The translations under genes were made by a program, and so were the position numbers. Shown piece after piece: positions 12,148-25,052 of a stretch of DNA of 64,000 bases. Within the stretch, counting starts at the first letter, position 1. The number at the start of each line of letters is the position of its first letter. Source of the DNA: Epiperipatus broadwayi (Eukaryota > Onychophora > Udeonychophora > Euonychophora > Peripatidae); contig JAQFVV010000020.1 in the NCBI GenBank assembly GCA_028023455.1, positions 4,075,092 to 4,139,091 on the forward strand, read 5' to 3'. The notes beneath the pieces are model-generated. The model did not search any database. It was not told the DNA's origin and worked only from the letters and a program-made list of their open reading frames with translations.

Positions 12148-12719
12148 CCCTGCCTTCAGAAGTGGACTATGCCAGATTTCTTGCCTGATTGGATAGCATC
12201 CAGTTGCTATCCAATGGGATTAAAACCTTCACTGGGGTTCGCGCACCGAATCCGCATGTTTCCAGTAAGTTAGGGGATGTGCCTTTAAATAGTCAGCCTT
12301 TTGGAGGCAAGGCAGAGAGCAATTACTTCTATTAACCTGAATGACAATGTGCTCTCCATTAAACCTTCTGCCATCAGCAAAGGTATTTATCTAGTCATTA
12401 TCACGACCTCTATGCAGTGAGGCAAGTTCACCTATGGACTGGAAACTGCTATGTCTGAACTAGAGCCAACTCGAGGCAAGCTAACTACATAGCTGGAACA
12501 GTCTTCTTACCAGAACTCATGATGCAGGCTAATCATTAGCTGGAAGTGAGTTCCATACTTTGCATGTCTATCTCAGCATTAAAGCATATCAACTGTATTT
12601 GTACATTTGTTAAACTAACATGTGTATATCTTTTGTACTAATAAATTATACATATTAATTGCTGAGTAGTTGTTCTTTTTGTATCTGTTGGTTTGGTAAC
12701 GAACCTGCAAGCCTAACCA
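12136..12719 (+). repeat. 3' LTR of the gypsy-type element
   Basis: 584 bp copy of the LTR at 9447-10034, with the same TGTCATATC start and CTAACCA end. Confidence 0.92.
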
Positions 12720-12768
12720 ATATATATATAATAAATAAAGTTTGATATCTGTATTCGTTTCACAATTT

Positions 12769-13022
12769 ATGTAATATACAAATCAATATATATATATATA
12801 TATCAAAATACAGTACAATTTATATAAGGTATATTAAGATAACAGAATTGTGGGAAATCTGAATTGAACTATGGGTATTGTTAAAGGTTGTCTCGTTTTG
12901 ATAATTCAATGTTATATAGTTGATAAAGACTACAAAGTGTATAGTCGAAAGTACTTCTAAAAGAATATAATTTATATAAATTGTACTGTATTTTGATATA
13001 TATATTGATTTGTATATTACAT
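12769..13022. repeat. Small hairpin element (MITE-like)
   Basis: The left arm (12769-12827) and right arm (12972-13022) are inverted copies; for example TGTAATATACAAATCAAT and TACAGTACAATTTATATAA recur in reverse complement. About 145 bp of unrelated sequence separates them. The arms contain AT runs, and GT repeats follow at 13034-13050. The open frame spanning this hairpin on the minus strand is repeat-derived. Confidence 0.8.
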
Positions 13023-13069
13023 ATATATATATATGTGTGTGTGTGTGTGTAATCTTATAATTGAACATT

Positions 13070-15955
13070 ATAAATTACTGTATTTATAAATATTCAATTA
13101 TAAGATTATGTATATTGCTTAAATATTTCCAACTATCTCAAGTTCACTGATAATAATTTGTACATGAAATATGTATGTAAGTATTAACTTTGAATGCATC
13201 TCCATCTTGTTTCAGTCTTAATTGAAATTATAAAATACCTAACATCTTATGATAATTTTAATTCATCGTGAACAACAACTATGACTTTAAAAGTATAGCA
13301 TCATAATCATCATAAAATTGTTACTGATTTAGAGTATGTTCATAACCATTTTCAATTTAAAAGACCATTCCAAACCACCATTGACACATCCAAACAATAA
13401 ATGACATCGATAATCAATGGTTGTGATATGACCATTCATTACAAAATCACAATTTACATCAATAATTAAAAATTAAAGTGCAAATTTCTACAACTACGCA
13501 TGATCAAATCACATGACTAAAATATAAAAAATTAAAATGAATACATTTTGAAACACTAAAAGCTTATAATTTCTAAAATAAGAATTTAAAATACTTAAAC
13601 GGAGCGAAAGAAAATAATGGACACATATATTAATTAAAAAATTACATGTTCAATAAACATAAAATTGATCAAACCAAGCTTATAATTTTGAAATACTAAA
13701 AACTTATAACTTTTAAAATACGAATTTTATTACAATATAGACCTATAACACATGTTGAAATAAGGTAAATGTAGAGTAAATGTAGAAAGAACTGCCAAAG
13801 TATATTAATTCTACAATTAGTAATAAATCATATTTTATCTTAACATTATTCAAAAGAATAATTTTCAAAAGTAAAAAATATTAATTTTACAATTAATAAA
13901 AAATTAATAAATCAGATTTTTCTCTTACCAAAGTGAGTTAAGGTGTGTGCTTCATTTCTCACATGTCATTATTTGCTGGCGGATGGATAAAAAGAATCTA
14001 AATGAGAGAGACTTATTCGTTAAATTTCTCAAAGATATTAATGCTATCTATTGACGGAGAAAAGGTTAGTGTTTATCTTATTTAAAATCCAATACCTCTT
14101 TTACATTTGAAATAATCAACAATTTTTTTATTAAAATCTGTAAATATTTTTAAAAATATCTTTCTTGTTCATTTGTATGTAGTAAAAGTCACTTTGATGT
14201 TGTTAATAAAAAGAAAATTATTGAAATAGATATATAGATTTTTAACAATTTTAAGAGACCATAAGGACCTCACATGATCGAGTGTAGATCCGATATTCAC
14301 ATTAAGAGAACAAACGTGCTCAATGCTATGTTTTCTTATTTCCATTTTTTTTCTAACTACATGAAACAAAAAAAAACATGTAACATCTAAATTTCTTTCT
14401 GGTAATAAAAAATCTGATTAATTGTAAAATTAATATGCTTTATTTCATATGGTTATGGGCATATATTGTAAAAAAAAATCATATTTTAAAAGTTATAAGC
14501 TTTATTTTTTGAAATTATAAGCTCGGTTTAATCAATTTTACATAATTTTAACATGTTCTTATGGACATATATTATAGCAAAATTTGTATTTTAGAAGTTA
14601 TAAGCTTTTAGTATTTCGAAATTGTAAGCTTGGTTTGATCAGACATGCATTTTTGTAAAATTAATAATGCTTTATTTCATATGGTTATGGGAATATATTG
14701 TAATAAAATTTTTATTTTAGAAGTTATAAGCTCACTGCCATTTTTAATTCTTAAAACTATCCAAAACCATTGCTAACACATCCAAGTAACCCCATGTGGA
14801 TTATTCGATGTCAATTACTGCTTGTTGTGTCAGTAGTGGTTTGGGATAGTCCTTAAAATTCAATATGTACGTGAGATCATTTTAAATCAGCACCATAAAA
14901 TCAATCTATTCCCGTGATATATTTGTTATGTCCCATAATCCCTAGCTATTTAACATCTGGTCATTAAGTATAACATATGTAACTAATAAATCGATATCAT
15001 GTCAAATAACAAAGTTTAATATCTTATATTACTATTAATAATGCATGGAAAAGAAGATAGTCAAAAATAATAAATTTTAACAAATGAAAATTATTCTAAT
15101 TAAAAATAAAACATTGATAATAGCAATTGTCCAAAAGGATTTGAATGTGGCACAAAAGAGCATTGGATTATATAATATATCATTTAAGGGTTTAGATGTT
15201 ATAATAATAATTTTATATTTTATCCATAATTTCATTGAAATAATCAGCTTTGACATGTGAGATTATTGTCTTCCATATAAATTATACATATATAAATCTT
15301 TAAAAAATGTGTTACTTATTTATTACATCTATATCAACTAATATGATTCATTATCATAGATTAATAAAAACACAAGGCTTTCTTTGCACTGAGATTTATA
15401 TTTTGAACCTTTTCAACTATTAAGATGATTTAAAAATCTGGTTGTTAAATAAAACCAACTTTATTTCCAGCACTATCATTGAATATTGGTTTATTTAAAA
15501 GTAGATTTTAAGAATGAGTGGCCACTGTTGATTTAAAACATTTATTGATTTGGAGTGTTTTTCATTCACGGTGTATGTGTGAGGGGAAGTGATGCTCTAT
15601 CTAAATTATATATATATATATTTTTAAAAAAACATCGTATTATTTAATTATATATATATCATTAAAACACTTAATCAATAAATCAAAATAATAAATAGCT
15701 CATTGATCTATAACTTAATTTAATATCATCTAATCGATTTTCATTCTAATATGTTCACATTTATCACGTGACAATGAATGTTCTATAGCTTTATACACTC
15801 TCTAGAAAAGGTCACAACTAAGGACTTTCTACTTATTAAGCCTGTCCCCATTATTTCTTTTTTCATTCTTGATGGCTTGAGGATGGAAAGTTTGCAGCAC
15901 AAACACACATTTTCATTGTGATATTTACTATAAAGAGATGTTCGATGACATGAGA
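13070..15955. other. Noncoding region with inverted AT-rich repeats
   Basis: Sequence at about 13345-13740 recurs in inverted orientation at about 14400-14862. It includes blocks such as AAGTTATAAGCTT, TTGATCAAACCAAGCTT and a CCAAACCA...GACACATCCAA block. A compact hairpin lies at 14751-14857. No coding exon is seen in the rest. Confidence 0.6.
14751..14857. repeat. Foldback MITE-like hairpin
   Basis: ACTATCCAAAACCATTGCTA at the left is matched in reverse complement by TAGTGGTTTGGGATAGT at the right, flanked by TTAAA/CTTAA. A half-copy of the same unit lies at about 13360-13410, so this is a repeated family. Confidence 0.7.
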
Positions 15956-16269
15956 GATTTATGATGACTGGGGCTATACTAACTTAAGTGACTGAAGAGA
16001 AAAAAGGGCAACAGAAAAGACTTTTTATAACAGAAAAAGTATCTAGCCTTTGTGAACCATTATACTACCCTACAAGACAATGGAAGAAGTTAGAAAAGGT
16101 GGTCTAAAAGTGGTCTCTTACGCAGTCTGGCTAGGTTGTTATGCCTGGTAGATTATTCATTTCTGTAGTAGAAATAATAAAAATATTAGAAATAATATCA
16201 CTAGTGATGATGTAGTATGTGGCAATAGCAGTACTAAAGGTAAGTATCACATCTTTCTTTTTAAATATA

Positions 16270-16960
16270 GGTACATATAATGTGCAAACTTTACTTTATA
16301 CAAAGTCTTCAAAACTAGGATAGATCGCTGTACTTACTGTTAAAGAACTGTTAAGATTTAAAATTGATATAACTGCTGTTAGTGAAACTCATCTTTCAGA
16401 GGAAGGAAATGAGAACAGGTGGATGGATACAATTTTTTTTTAAATGCAGGATACTTAAGGAAAGAAGAATATATGGTGTTGGATTGCTATAAAATCTATT
16501 TTAGTATCTTCTATTTTTGAAATTCCTCATATCATATAAAAAATAATCTTAAAACTTGCATTGTATAATGGCAGTAAAACATATTTTATCAGTGTCTATG
16601 TTTCAATTTTAAATTCAAAGAAGGAAATCTTTTATTCCTTGTTGGATAGCATTATTATGGCAATAGCATTAGGAATCAAACTTTTTCTTCTTGGAGTCTT
16701 TAATGCACATGCTGGTAGTAGACTTTGTCCAAAAGTTATTGGAAATAATCGTATATGTCTGTAAATTTTAATTGTTTGTTATTATTAAAATTATGCACAA
16801 CACAAAGATTGACTATTACAAACACTTTGTTTAAGCAATGGATACATCCTTGCTCAAAACAATGGCATTTAATAGATTATCACAAGCTCAAATTGTTGGA
16901 TAGATTATATATTAGTATACTCTAAGACTGAAATGAGTCACATTAAAAAATAGGTATTAT
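16270..16960 (+). pseudogene. LINE-B endonuclease pseudogene
   Basis: Fragments in all three frames: GTYNVQTL (about 16270-16293), then RFKIDITAVSETHLSEEGNE (about 16349-16412), matching the active-site region of APE-type endonucleases. LLGVFNAHAGSRLCPKVIGN (about 16687-16746) follows; the usual GDFN is GVFN here, so the catalytic aspartate is lost. Then come TNTLFKQWIHPCSKQWHLID fragments (about 16810-16880), the stretch before the DH residues. This is a non-functional endonuclease. Confidence 0.82.
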
Positions 16961-17639
16961 GGCAGTCATATTCACAAAAAATTGATTTTCACTCTTTAGA
17001 AGAATCTACTATATGTATTATATATTTCAACAGCTATTAAACACAAAATTGCATCTTTGGATTTTTAGAACTGTTATATTATGGAATCATGGAATTTTCT
17101 TAAGAAATGTATTATGAATACAAGTAAATCTATTCCTGGGTTCACTAAAAGAAGAATCATGACTGGTTTTTTGACAATGAACATATTATTAGTGATTTGG
17201 TTAAAAGGAAATGTTTCATTTTCTGCTTGGCAAAAACAGATTAAATGTTGAACTTCATAATAAATATAAAGACCTAAAATCAGAACATCAACAATTGGCA
17301 TGAAGGCTTAAAATGGTATCACAATCCTATTAAATTCTTCAATGATGCTCTCTTATATAATGACATTTTGAATAGGTAGAACGAGTTTGAATGGTACAAG
17401 AAATGATATGATGAATTTTAATATATCCAATTTATCTACTTATTTAGCTTTGGATAAAGATATTCATCTTAATGAAGTCAAAATTGTAATCTTAAACATG
17501 GAAAGATTGCAGGTCTTTAAAGTATGGTAGTGATATATTAGCTTCAAAATATTTTTAAAAAACTAGGAATATCTTGAGCCCATGAAGTTGTGTTATCAGA
17601 TCTTAATGATGCTTTAATTATTTCAATTCAAAAAAATTA

Positions 17640-18260
17640 AGGGAATAGGCAAGATTGCGATAATTATTGTAGAATATTATTGACCATTACAGCAAAGTAT
17701 TTTCAAGAATTTTATTGAATAAACTGCATCCAGTTGTAGATGAATGGTTACCAAAGATTCAATGCAGTTTAGGGAATCAATAAGCACTGTAGTTATGATT
17801 TTTGTTGCCAGGCAAATGCAAGAAAAGTGTTGTGAACAAAGGAATAATTTATACATTGCTTTTACTGACTTGATCAAGGCATTTGATGATACAGCTTCTT
17901 CAGACTGGAATGAAAAGAAGTGCTGTTACTACAGATGGAATATTTAAGGCATTTGAAACGAAAATTGGTGTTAAACAAGGATATGTCCTTGCTTCAACTT
18001 GGTTTTCAATTTTTATGACAGTGGACTTGGAATTGATTATAGGCATCTTAATCATATAGGATCAAAATACAATACAAGTTTGATGGTGGAAATTTAAATT
18101 TTAATCAGTTAAAAGTAAAAACAATAACTTCATCTTTTTGGATTCTCGATTTTATAGTATGCTGATGATTGTGTTACTTTTGCCAGTTCAAAAGACGATT
18201 TACAGGATCTTTTAATATTTTAAATCCAATTTATAAAGATCTCACTTTATTAATTAATAT
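17640..18260 (+). pseudogene. LINE-B reverse transcriptase pseudogene
   Basis: RT blocks in shifting frames: FSRILLNKLHPVVDEWLPK (about 17700-17757), VVMIFVARQMQEKCCEQ (about 17791-17841) and YIAFTDLIKAFDD (about 17854-17892, motif A). GVKQGYVLASTWFSIF (about 17970-18020, motif B) and a degenerate YADD-like site near 18160-18175 follow. The deletion between motifs A and B and many stops make it inactive. Confidence 0.85.
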
Positions 18261-19059
18261 TCAAAAAATTCAAGTACTTTGTTAGCAAGTGATGAAAGAA
18301 AAATTCTCAGCAACATTCAGCTTGGATGATTATCAGCTTGAGAATAAAATCAGTTTATATACTTTTGGTAGTTTTATAAGTATAAGAGTGGACTTAATTG
18401 TTGAAATTCAACATAACTACAATGTGCTTCTCCTACTTTTAACAAGTTAAAAGATAGAGTATTTCACTATCGGCAAATAATTAATGCAACTAAGTTAGTT
18501 GTGTATAAAACTGTTATATACCCTATCAGTGCAATATAAAGGCATTAAAAAGTTTTATTTAAAGATGCTTTATAAAATTTTAAAAATATGGCAAGATCAT
18601 AAAACTAATCTATATATTCCTTAGCTTGCAGGATAAGATACTATCGAGTTCATTATGGTAAAATCACATCTTCATTGATTGGACATGTTAAACAAATGAA
18701 AACTGAAGACTTCCTAAAAGGGTGTTTTATGTTGAACTTAAACATGAGTTTCATATGAAATGTAGAACCTGTCTATGTTATGAGGATTATCTTAAAGACA
18801 TTCTAAAAAGTGCAATGTCAATTATTTCCATTGAGAAGGCATATCAGAGAATAGAATATATTTGAAAGCTAGAGTACATTGGAAAGCGACAATAGGACAT
18901 GGCATAGAAGTATTTCAGAAAGAAAAGTTTTCTGCTGAGGACATTAAAAGACAATGCAACATACATGCAAAGAGATAACTGAACCAGCTTGTTCTATATG
19001 TGAACGTATTTGTGTTTTGCAGATTATAATCACTTTAAAATTCCTTTCTAGAGCAGTTT

Positions 19060-19113
19060 CTCTCTTTTCCATCTTTATTTTGGAGGCTCTCTTTTCCATC
19101 TTTATTTTGGAGG
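19060..19113. repeat. 27-bp perfect tandem duplication
   Basis: Two identical adjacent copies of a unit starting CTCTCTTTTCCATC, at 19060-19086 and 19087-19113. Perfect identity implies a recent event. Confidence 0.95.
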
Positions 19114-21768
19114 TGGGGATGAAATGTTCATACTTTTTTTGAATTGCCTTTTATTATTATTCTTACTATTAGAACAAGTGGTTTAAAATAAAATAGTAAA
19201 TATAATAATAATAGATATATTCAAATGTTAAAATAAGTTATTAAATGTTACATTTTAAAAAAATGTAATAGGTTTGTTAAAAATATTTAAATTTAATGTC
19301 TTGAGTGAAAAATACCTGTTAATTTTTGAATAGAGTGAATCTTTCATTAAATGCCACTCCATATTGGATCATTTTATTTTTACAATTAAATCTTTTTTCT
19401 ATATATTATATAATTAATTTTTATCTAATAATTTATGACTGTAAGCTTTCAAGCGATTTCAATTATAAACATTTTTTTTAAATATGAAAATAAATATCTA
19501 AATAAAATTTATACCTATAATAATGGAAAATGCCACTCTTGGATATAATTCATTTATTCAAAAAGTAGAGAAACAAAATATTAGATATTTGGATTTAATG
19601 TTATTAAAAATATATATAAATCTAGGATTAGTTATTGTCGAAGAAAGAAAAAAATTCTAAAAGTTAATAAATTATTATTAAAATTTTACAGAATATTCTA
19701 TTTACCATTTTGACAAAAGATATTTCTTTTTAAGAATGGTAGCTGCAGATACAGCTTCCAGTTACTGTAATGAACTTTCTTAAGGTGGCTTTCTAAAAGC
19801 AAAGTATTTCAAAGTCAATCTCTTATTAGTAATGTAGTTTTTGGTTAAAAATAAATCTTTTCCTAAAAGATTATATCATAATCATTAATTTATAAACTAG
19901 TTATATTTTTTCTTTACAAATGTACAATATTCAGTAATTTGGCCTTAGCCAATCAGAAATTGGCCACCTCCTTCACAGATTTATCACATAAATAGGCTAC
20001 CATCCATCATACAAAATGTTTCCATATAATTATGTCATCTTCAAAGTTGCAAACAACTTCAAACCATAATACAAATTATGGACAGGCTTAAACAATGTAA
20101 AAAAGATAGCAACACCATCATAATACCTAAAACGTCAAAATCAAGTGATGCCATTTACTTTAATTCAGCTCATTAAGAGATACAAATTATATAAATTATG
20201 TTAAAACTTTTTCTCATCAAAGAATGTATGGAATGTATTTCAAAACAATTCAGTTAAAAGATATATTTTAAATAATTAAATTAAAAATAAATTAATGATA
20301 AGACTAAGTCTATTTTGATATGAGATTCAAATCAAGGGAAAAATTTAAGCAATTTAATAATTCAGTGTTTTGCAATTTCAATTAATTATATAATAAAAAT
20401 GATATTAAAATTTTTTGTAATTAAATAAAATCAGGTCATAATGGTGTCAAAATAATATATTATTAAAAATATTAAAAACAAGATCAAAGTTGTTAAAAGG
20501 AAGACGTCACAACCTATAGATGATCAATTGTCTTGAAATCAATCAGTATGGATTCTTACTTTATTCAATCTGCAACAGACTTTTATTATGATGACTCAAT
20601 AAAAAAATAAAAAAATTACAACTACTTAAGTCTATCCCAGATCTCTGACATACCTCATCAAATCATATGAAATAATATTTAAATATCAAATTTCAAGAAT
20701 GGAAGATTATTATAAGACAATATAGCAACTTATAAATGGAATCAATTAATATATTCCATCGACGGATATATATTAGACCAAAAGGCCCACAGTAAATTCT
20801 AGAACTGTCTGGCTTCAGAATGTTTTCTTTGTAAGTTAGAAAAAAACTGTGTAGATTCTTACCCTAACATAGTAAGCATTTTAAAGTTTTATTTTAGAAT
20901 ATATTTAAGTCTTTAAACTATATTTTATACTATTGATTGATTAAAGCAGAAAGTGGTGTTTTTTTTTTTTAAAAAAAAGTTAATGTATTTTAAAGCAACA
21001 GGGTTTTTTTTAAAAAAAAAATTGTATTTTAAAAAAAAAATCAATCCATCTTTTTGCTCTATATATGTTATATATAGAGAGGTTGAACTCAGACTTTCAC
21101 ACGACCCTCAACTATCCATGCTATCTCATACTGCTAACACACTTGATCACACACATGTCGAAAAGATAAATAATCATCAATATACATATTTCCTGCTAAT
21201 AAAAAATAAAACTCATAAAGTTTAAAGTGACAAGCTAAAAAAAACTGGTGATTATGTTAATCATGATTGATATAGTATTTCATGTCTTTCCGGAACACTT
21301 TTCTCTATATCTTCGTAATCACACAAATAACACTTAAATGCAATAGCCTTATCACACACCTCTTTTATGTTTCTTCTTTGCTTTTTAAAATTTGATTTAC
21401 TGTATTATATTGTTTTGTTTTGTTTTTACTTTTATTTTTAAAATTTAGGTGCTAAAGCATTCAAGATTAAATACCAAATTGTACTTAAAAAATATTAATT
21501 CATGTAAAAATAGTAAACTCTGCCTGTATTTTAACTATTCGAATTTCAATATTATTTTGTTACGTTGTGAAACCAAAACTACTTTCCTATAATTATCATG
21601 CTGACTGAGATCTCCATTTCTTTGTATTGGCGCAAATGTTGTTGCAATCCTGACTTTGTATCAATCTGCAATCTTTCACACAGCCAAAATAAATTAACAA
21701 AAAAAAATTCAATGTAACCTACAAGTGAATGCAGAATGGAATTTACAGTTAACTGAAAAGAGGAGATT
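19114..21768. other. Noncoding A+T-rich sequence
   Basis: AT-rich spacer with long T and A runs near 20957-21040. Nothing protein-like or repeat-family-like was recognised. The frame at 20953-21225 is mainly translated homopolymer. Confidence 0.55.
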
Positions 21769-22242
21769 CTCGATTCCTCTTTGAGGTTTTAAAGAAATTC
21801 GGCAATGCAAATTCCTAATGTCATACATTCTGTTTTTTTTCATATGTCAAATGCGTTGACCTGGAAACGAACCCGGGCCAGCTTCTTGAAAGGCAGCTAT
21901 GCTAACCACTAGGCCACCAACGCTTGTCTTGATTTCTCTTTGTGGTTTTAAAGAAATTCGGCAATGCAAATTCCTAATGTCATACATTCTTTTTTTTTCA
22001 TATGTCAAATGCGTTGACCTGGAAACGAACCCGGGCCAGCTTCTTGAAAGGCAGCTATGCTAACCACTAGGCCACCAACGCTTGTCTTGATTTCTCTTTG
22101 TGGTTTTAAAGAAATTCGGCAATACAAATTCCTAATGTCATACTTTTTTTTTTTTCATATGTCAAATGCGTTGACCTGGAAACAAACCCGGGCCAGCTTC
22201 TTGAAAGGCAGCTATGCTAACCACTAGGCCACTAACGCTTGA
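21769..22242 (-). repeat. Three tandem tRNA-Glu-like SINE units of about 158 bp
   Basis: Direct repeats start at 21769, 21928 and 22086. Each contains, on the minus strand, a 71-bp tRNA-like segment (21853-21923, 22011-22081, 22168-22238). It begins GCGTTGGTGGCCTAGTGGTT (A-box-like D arm). The anticodon loop is CTTTCAA, giving anticodon TTC (Glu), and a B-box-like GGGTTCG follows. The 7-bp acceptor stem GCGTTGG/TCAACGC pairs with one G-T. The anticodon stem has one mismatch (GCTGC/GAAGC) and the T stem one. A TTTGACATATG block and an A-run follow, as in the SINE at 22430. Either a small cluster of altered tRNA-Glu genes or, more likely, a tandemly amplified tRNA-derived SINE. Confidence 0.8.
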
Positions 22243-22429
22243 CATGTCACATATTCTTGTCGTTGCAGTTGTTATTACTATATGATTATTTATATGGTAA
22301 AAATATGACTAAGCTGCTCTCCAGCATACATTAGCCAGCATCGTTGTTACCTATTTTTTACCTCTCAGAAACACCTTAGATTTTCTCTTCAATTGCCTGA
22401 TATTTTTAATTGAAACAACAGTTTTTAGT

Positions 22430-22539
22430 CAAGCGCTGTTAGCCGAGAGGTCATCGCAGCCGCTCGCAAGCAAGTAGTTGTTTGCAGACGGTTGTGGGTT
22501 CGCGTCCCGGCCGATGCTATGACATATGGAGAAAAAAAA
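22430..22539 (+). repeat. tRNA-derived SINE
   Basis: CAAGCGCTGTTAGCCGAGAGG contains an A-box-like element (TAGCCGAGAGG), and GGGTTCGCGTCCC is B-box-like. GATGCTATGACATATG and an A-rich tail follow. Related copies lie at 49618 and 61701. The long segment between the boxes suggests a tRNA with a long variable arm (Leu or Ser type), but the anticodon is not clear. Confidence 0.8.
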
Positions 22540-22684
22540 CAGTTTTTATAAGACAAGACTTTTTTCAAGATTTTTATAATTATGACTGATAAAACTAAAT
22601 TATGTCTCTTGTTTTTATAAAAATATAAAATCATCAGACAAGGTTACAATTAGTAACTGAATGGATAGGGTGTAAAAAATCTCA

Positions 22685-24870
22685 TTTCGGACCTAGGCTG
22701 CCATTTGATGACGGCTTTTTATTTGGATATTTACAACTGCAGATCAATTTCATGTGAAGCATAAATTAGAAGAACTATCCTTAAATAGAATAATGTCCGA
22801 CTTTATGAAATTAGAAGAAAACATGAAGAGGCAATTGATTTGAACTTTACTATTAAGAGACGAATATTGGAAACACAAATAGAGTAAGATTTATTATAAA
22901 TAAAAAGTGGGAAACAACATTGTGAATATTGATGGTGTAATACACAGAGTGGTAAGATTAATTATTCGATTTAATTAAAGATATTAAAAGAAGATAATTC
23001 AAGTTTATGCCCAGAAAGTTCTCATTGTGATCAAAAAATAGACATGTACAAAAAGGCTTTCGTCTTACCAAAAAAGATATTTTAAAATTAATTCGGAATA
23101 CTTTAATACTATAATTGGAAAACAATTAAAAGAATGAAAGTGCTGCGAGTAAACTTGAATATAGTGAAAGAAATAAACCGAGAAATAATTTTTCAAATTT
23201 TTAAGAAAAATATAAAAATGTATATTAAGATTTTTTTTTAAAACTACTATTTGGAAATGGACAAGAAAGTATCCACATGAAAAACCAATAGAATTGTGTT
23301 ATATTTTCCTAACATAAAATACATATTTAAAAATTGTAGTATTCTTAATAGATTCAAGGAAGTGACAATTAGTGAAATGTAAGATACCTGTTAATAAAAT
23401 ACTAGAGAGAAACCATTTTAAAAAGTTTTAAAAGTATAAAACAACATATTAGTATTCGAAAAAAAATGTTTTTCAGTAATAAGAAGAAAAAAATAACTAA
23501 TTCCAAAGAGAGGGATGGCATCATGAAATATGTGAAAGGTTCTATAAAGAATTATATAATAAAAAACAAAAAATGAAAATCATCTTTCAAATTGAGATGA
23601 GACATGCAATAAAGCTCTAGGAAGTAATGGAATTGTTATTGATATCTTGAATTAAAGAAATAGAAAAATTGTTGGAAAAGCTACTATCAAATCTCTAAAT
23701 AATAAGTATGTCCCAGATAATTAGCAATTTATAATACTGATATTTAAAAAAGATGTAGAAGGTATTAGAAAGAACAGACCTATCAATCTTTTATCAGTTC
23801 TATACAAAATCATTACCATGATAAGTATAACACATCTACTGTAAATTTTGGATTAAAGTTAATCAGATTTAAAAATAATTTTATCATAATGGATCACATC
23901 CAAGTATTGAGAGGAATTACAAAAAGAATCATTGAATATGAGTTGTCATTATGTTCTGACCAAAATTTATCTAAATCTAATAACAACAATAATTAGTTTA
24001 TATGATGATATTAAAAAGATTAACATTGGTAAAGATGTACATCCGGATAGTTCTATATTTCCAAAACTTTTACAGAAGATTTACAAAAAATATTTTGTGG
24101 GTTAAAATGGTATGCGAATTAAAATGGGAAGTTAAGGGAATAAATATATATATATTTCAGATAATGTGATCGGTTTTGCAAATAATTGTTTTAGAACTTT
24201 AACAAATATTGCAAGAATTATCAGAAGTAAGAAAGTGGAACTAAAAATAAATACTAAAAAGAAAGTAATGTTTAATAACTTTTTCACAAAAAGAAAATAA
24301 GATTGGTAATCGTGAATTAAAAAAAATTAATAATTACAAAATATTGGTCAGATTATTAAAACAGATGAAAACATAATATATGAAATTAATAATTAAATTA
24401 AACTTGAAAAGAGTGACTCTTTTCTTGAAATAAATTAATATTACAATGATATATATATATATAAGGTTTTTAATAGGTGTGTTTTATCCGTTCTTACATA
24501 TGGATCTGAGTTTTAAACATTTTGCAGAAAAGCTATATAAAGATTTCAAATCACTCAATAAAATATGAAGAGATATATATATATATTAGGAATAAGAAGA
24601 AATTTGAAAGTGATAGAACAAACAGGAATCATTGAATTGAAAAAATTAAAAGATTAATATGTAACTGAATTTGAAATATTGATAAAAAGATAATATATGG
24701 ATAGTTGAAGTCTTAATTAAAGAGGATTCTAAAAGACTGGAAAAAAAAGAGACACCGTGTAACATAAATAGATAAAATAAAGATATTTTGTTAGTGTTGT
24801 ATGGAGAAGAAATATTATGGGCCAGAGAAACAATTAAATTTGAAAAAACCATCCTGCCGTGGATTGATAA
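22685..24870 (+). mobile_element. Decayed LINE-A copy, plus strand
   Basis: The 5' region matches the LINE-A start at 39540-39600 (CTGCCATTTGATGA, ACAACTGCAGATCA). Endonuclease and RT remnants follow in order: RRKHEEAIDL and NKKWETT (22800-22920), WKWTRKYPHE (about 23255), RPINLLSVLYKI (about 23780) and MDHIQVLRGITKRIIEYELS (about 23889). NIGQIIKTDENIIYEIN (about 24340) and VLTYGSEF (about 24495) complete the series. It lacks part of the RT palm and contains many stops and frameshifts, so it is older than the copy at 34.6-39.7 kb. Confidence 0.85.
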
Positions 24871-25052
24871 TATAGAAAATGATGATGATAATGATAAAGC
24901 TACAAATAATATTATGACAGAGATAAAAATTATTTATAAGCAATACTGAAGTCAAATTTAAATTAAATAATGAAAAAGTATATTACAAACTCAATTGAAG
25001 TCAGGAAAAACTTAATGGAAAAATACAAAAATGAATAAAATTTACTGCTTAA

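Larger units (their letters stand above)
9447..12719 (+). mobile_element. Gypsy-type LTR retrotransposon, internally deleted
   Basis: A complete two-ended element of 3,273 bp. LTRs at 9447-10034 and 12136-12719 both begin TGTCATATCTGACCCTG and end CTAACCA. Between them lie a repetitive leader, a broken gag start, a gag-protease ORF fused to the post-integrase tail, and a purine-rich tract (CAGGGAGAGGGA) ending at 12135, just before the 3' LTR. No reverse transcriptase, RNase H or integrase core remains. The LTRs differ at roughly one position in twenty by eye, so the insertion is not recent. I see no clear target duplication: the flanks are CTTTT on the left and ATATA on the right. It lies directly beside the end of the Penelope inverted repeat. 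Confidence 0.9.
15960..19058 (+). mobile_element. Decayed full-length LINE-B retrotransposon
   Basis: All parts of an APE-type LINE occur in order on the plus strand: a 5' leader around 15960-16140 (GTGGTCTAAAAGTGGTCTCT, then GCAGTCTGGCTAGGTTGTTA), endonuclease from about 16270, RT from about 17640, and a tail with a cysteine pair (ACSICERICV) near 18970-19010. All frames are broken many times. The RT signature FVARQMQEKCCEQ belongs to a LINE type common in invertebrates and clearly different from LINE-A. Confidence 0.85.

Noticed and set aside
12820-13068. Minus-strand open frame of 82 codons
   Set aside because: It is a translation of a hairpin and AT/GT microsatellites.
17074-17877. Minus-strand frames inside LINE-B
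   Set aside because: They are antisense shadows of the decayed endonuclease and RT region.
21769-22242. Regular direct repeats, considered as a CRISPR array
   Set aside because: The units are about 158 bp of nearly identical sequence with no unique spacers, and contain tRNA-like segments in a eukaryotic context.
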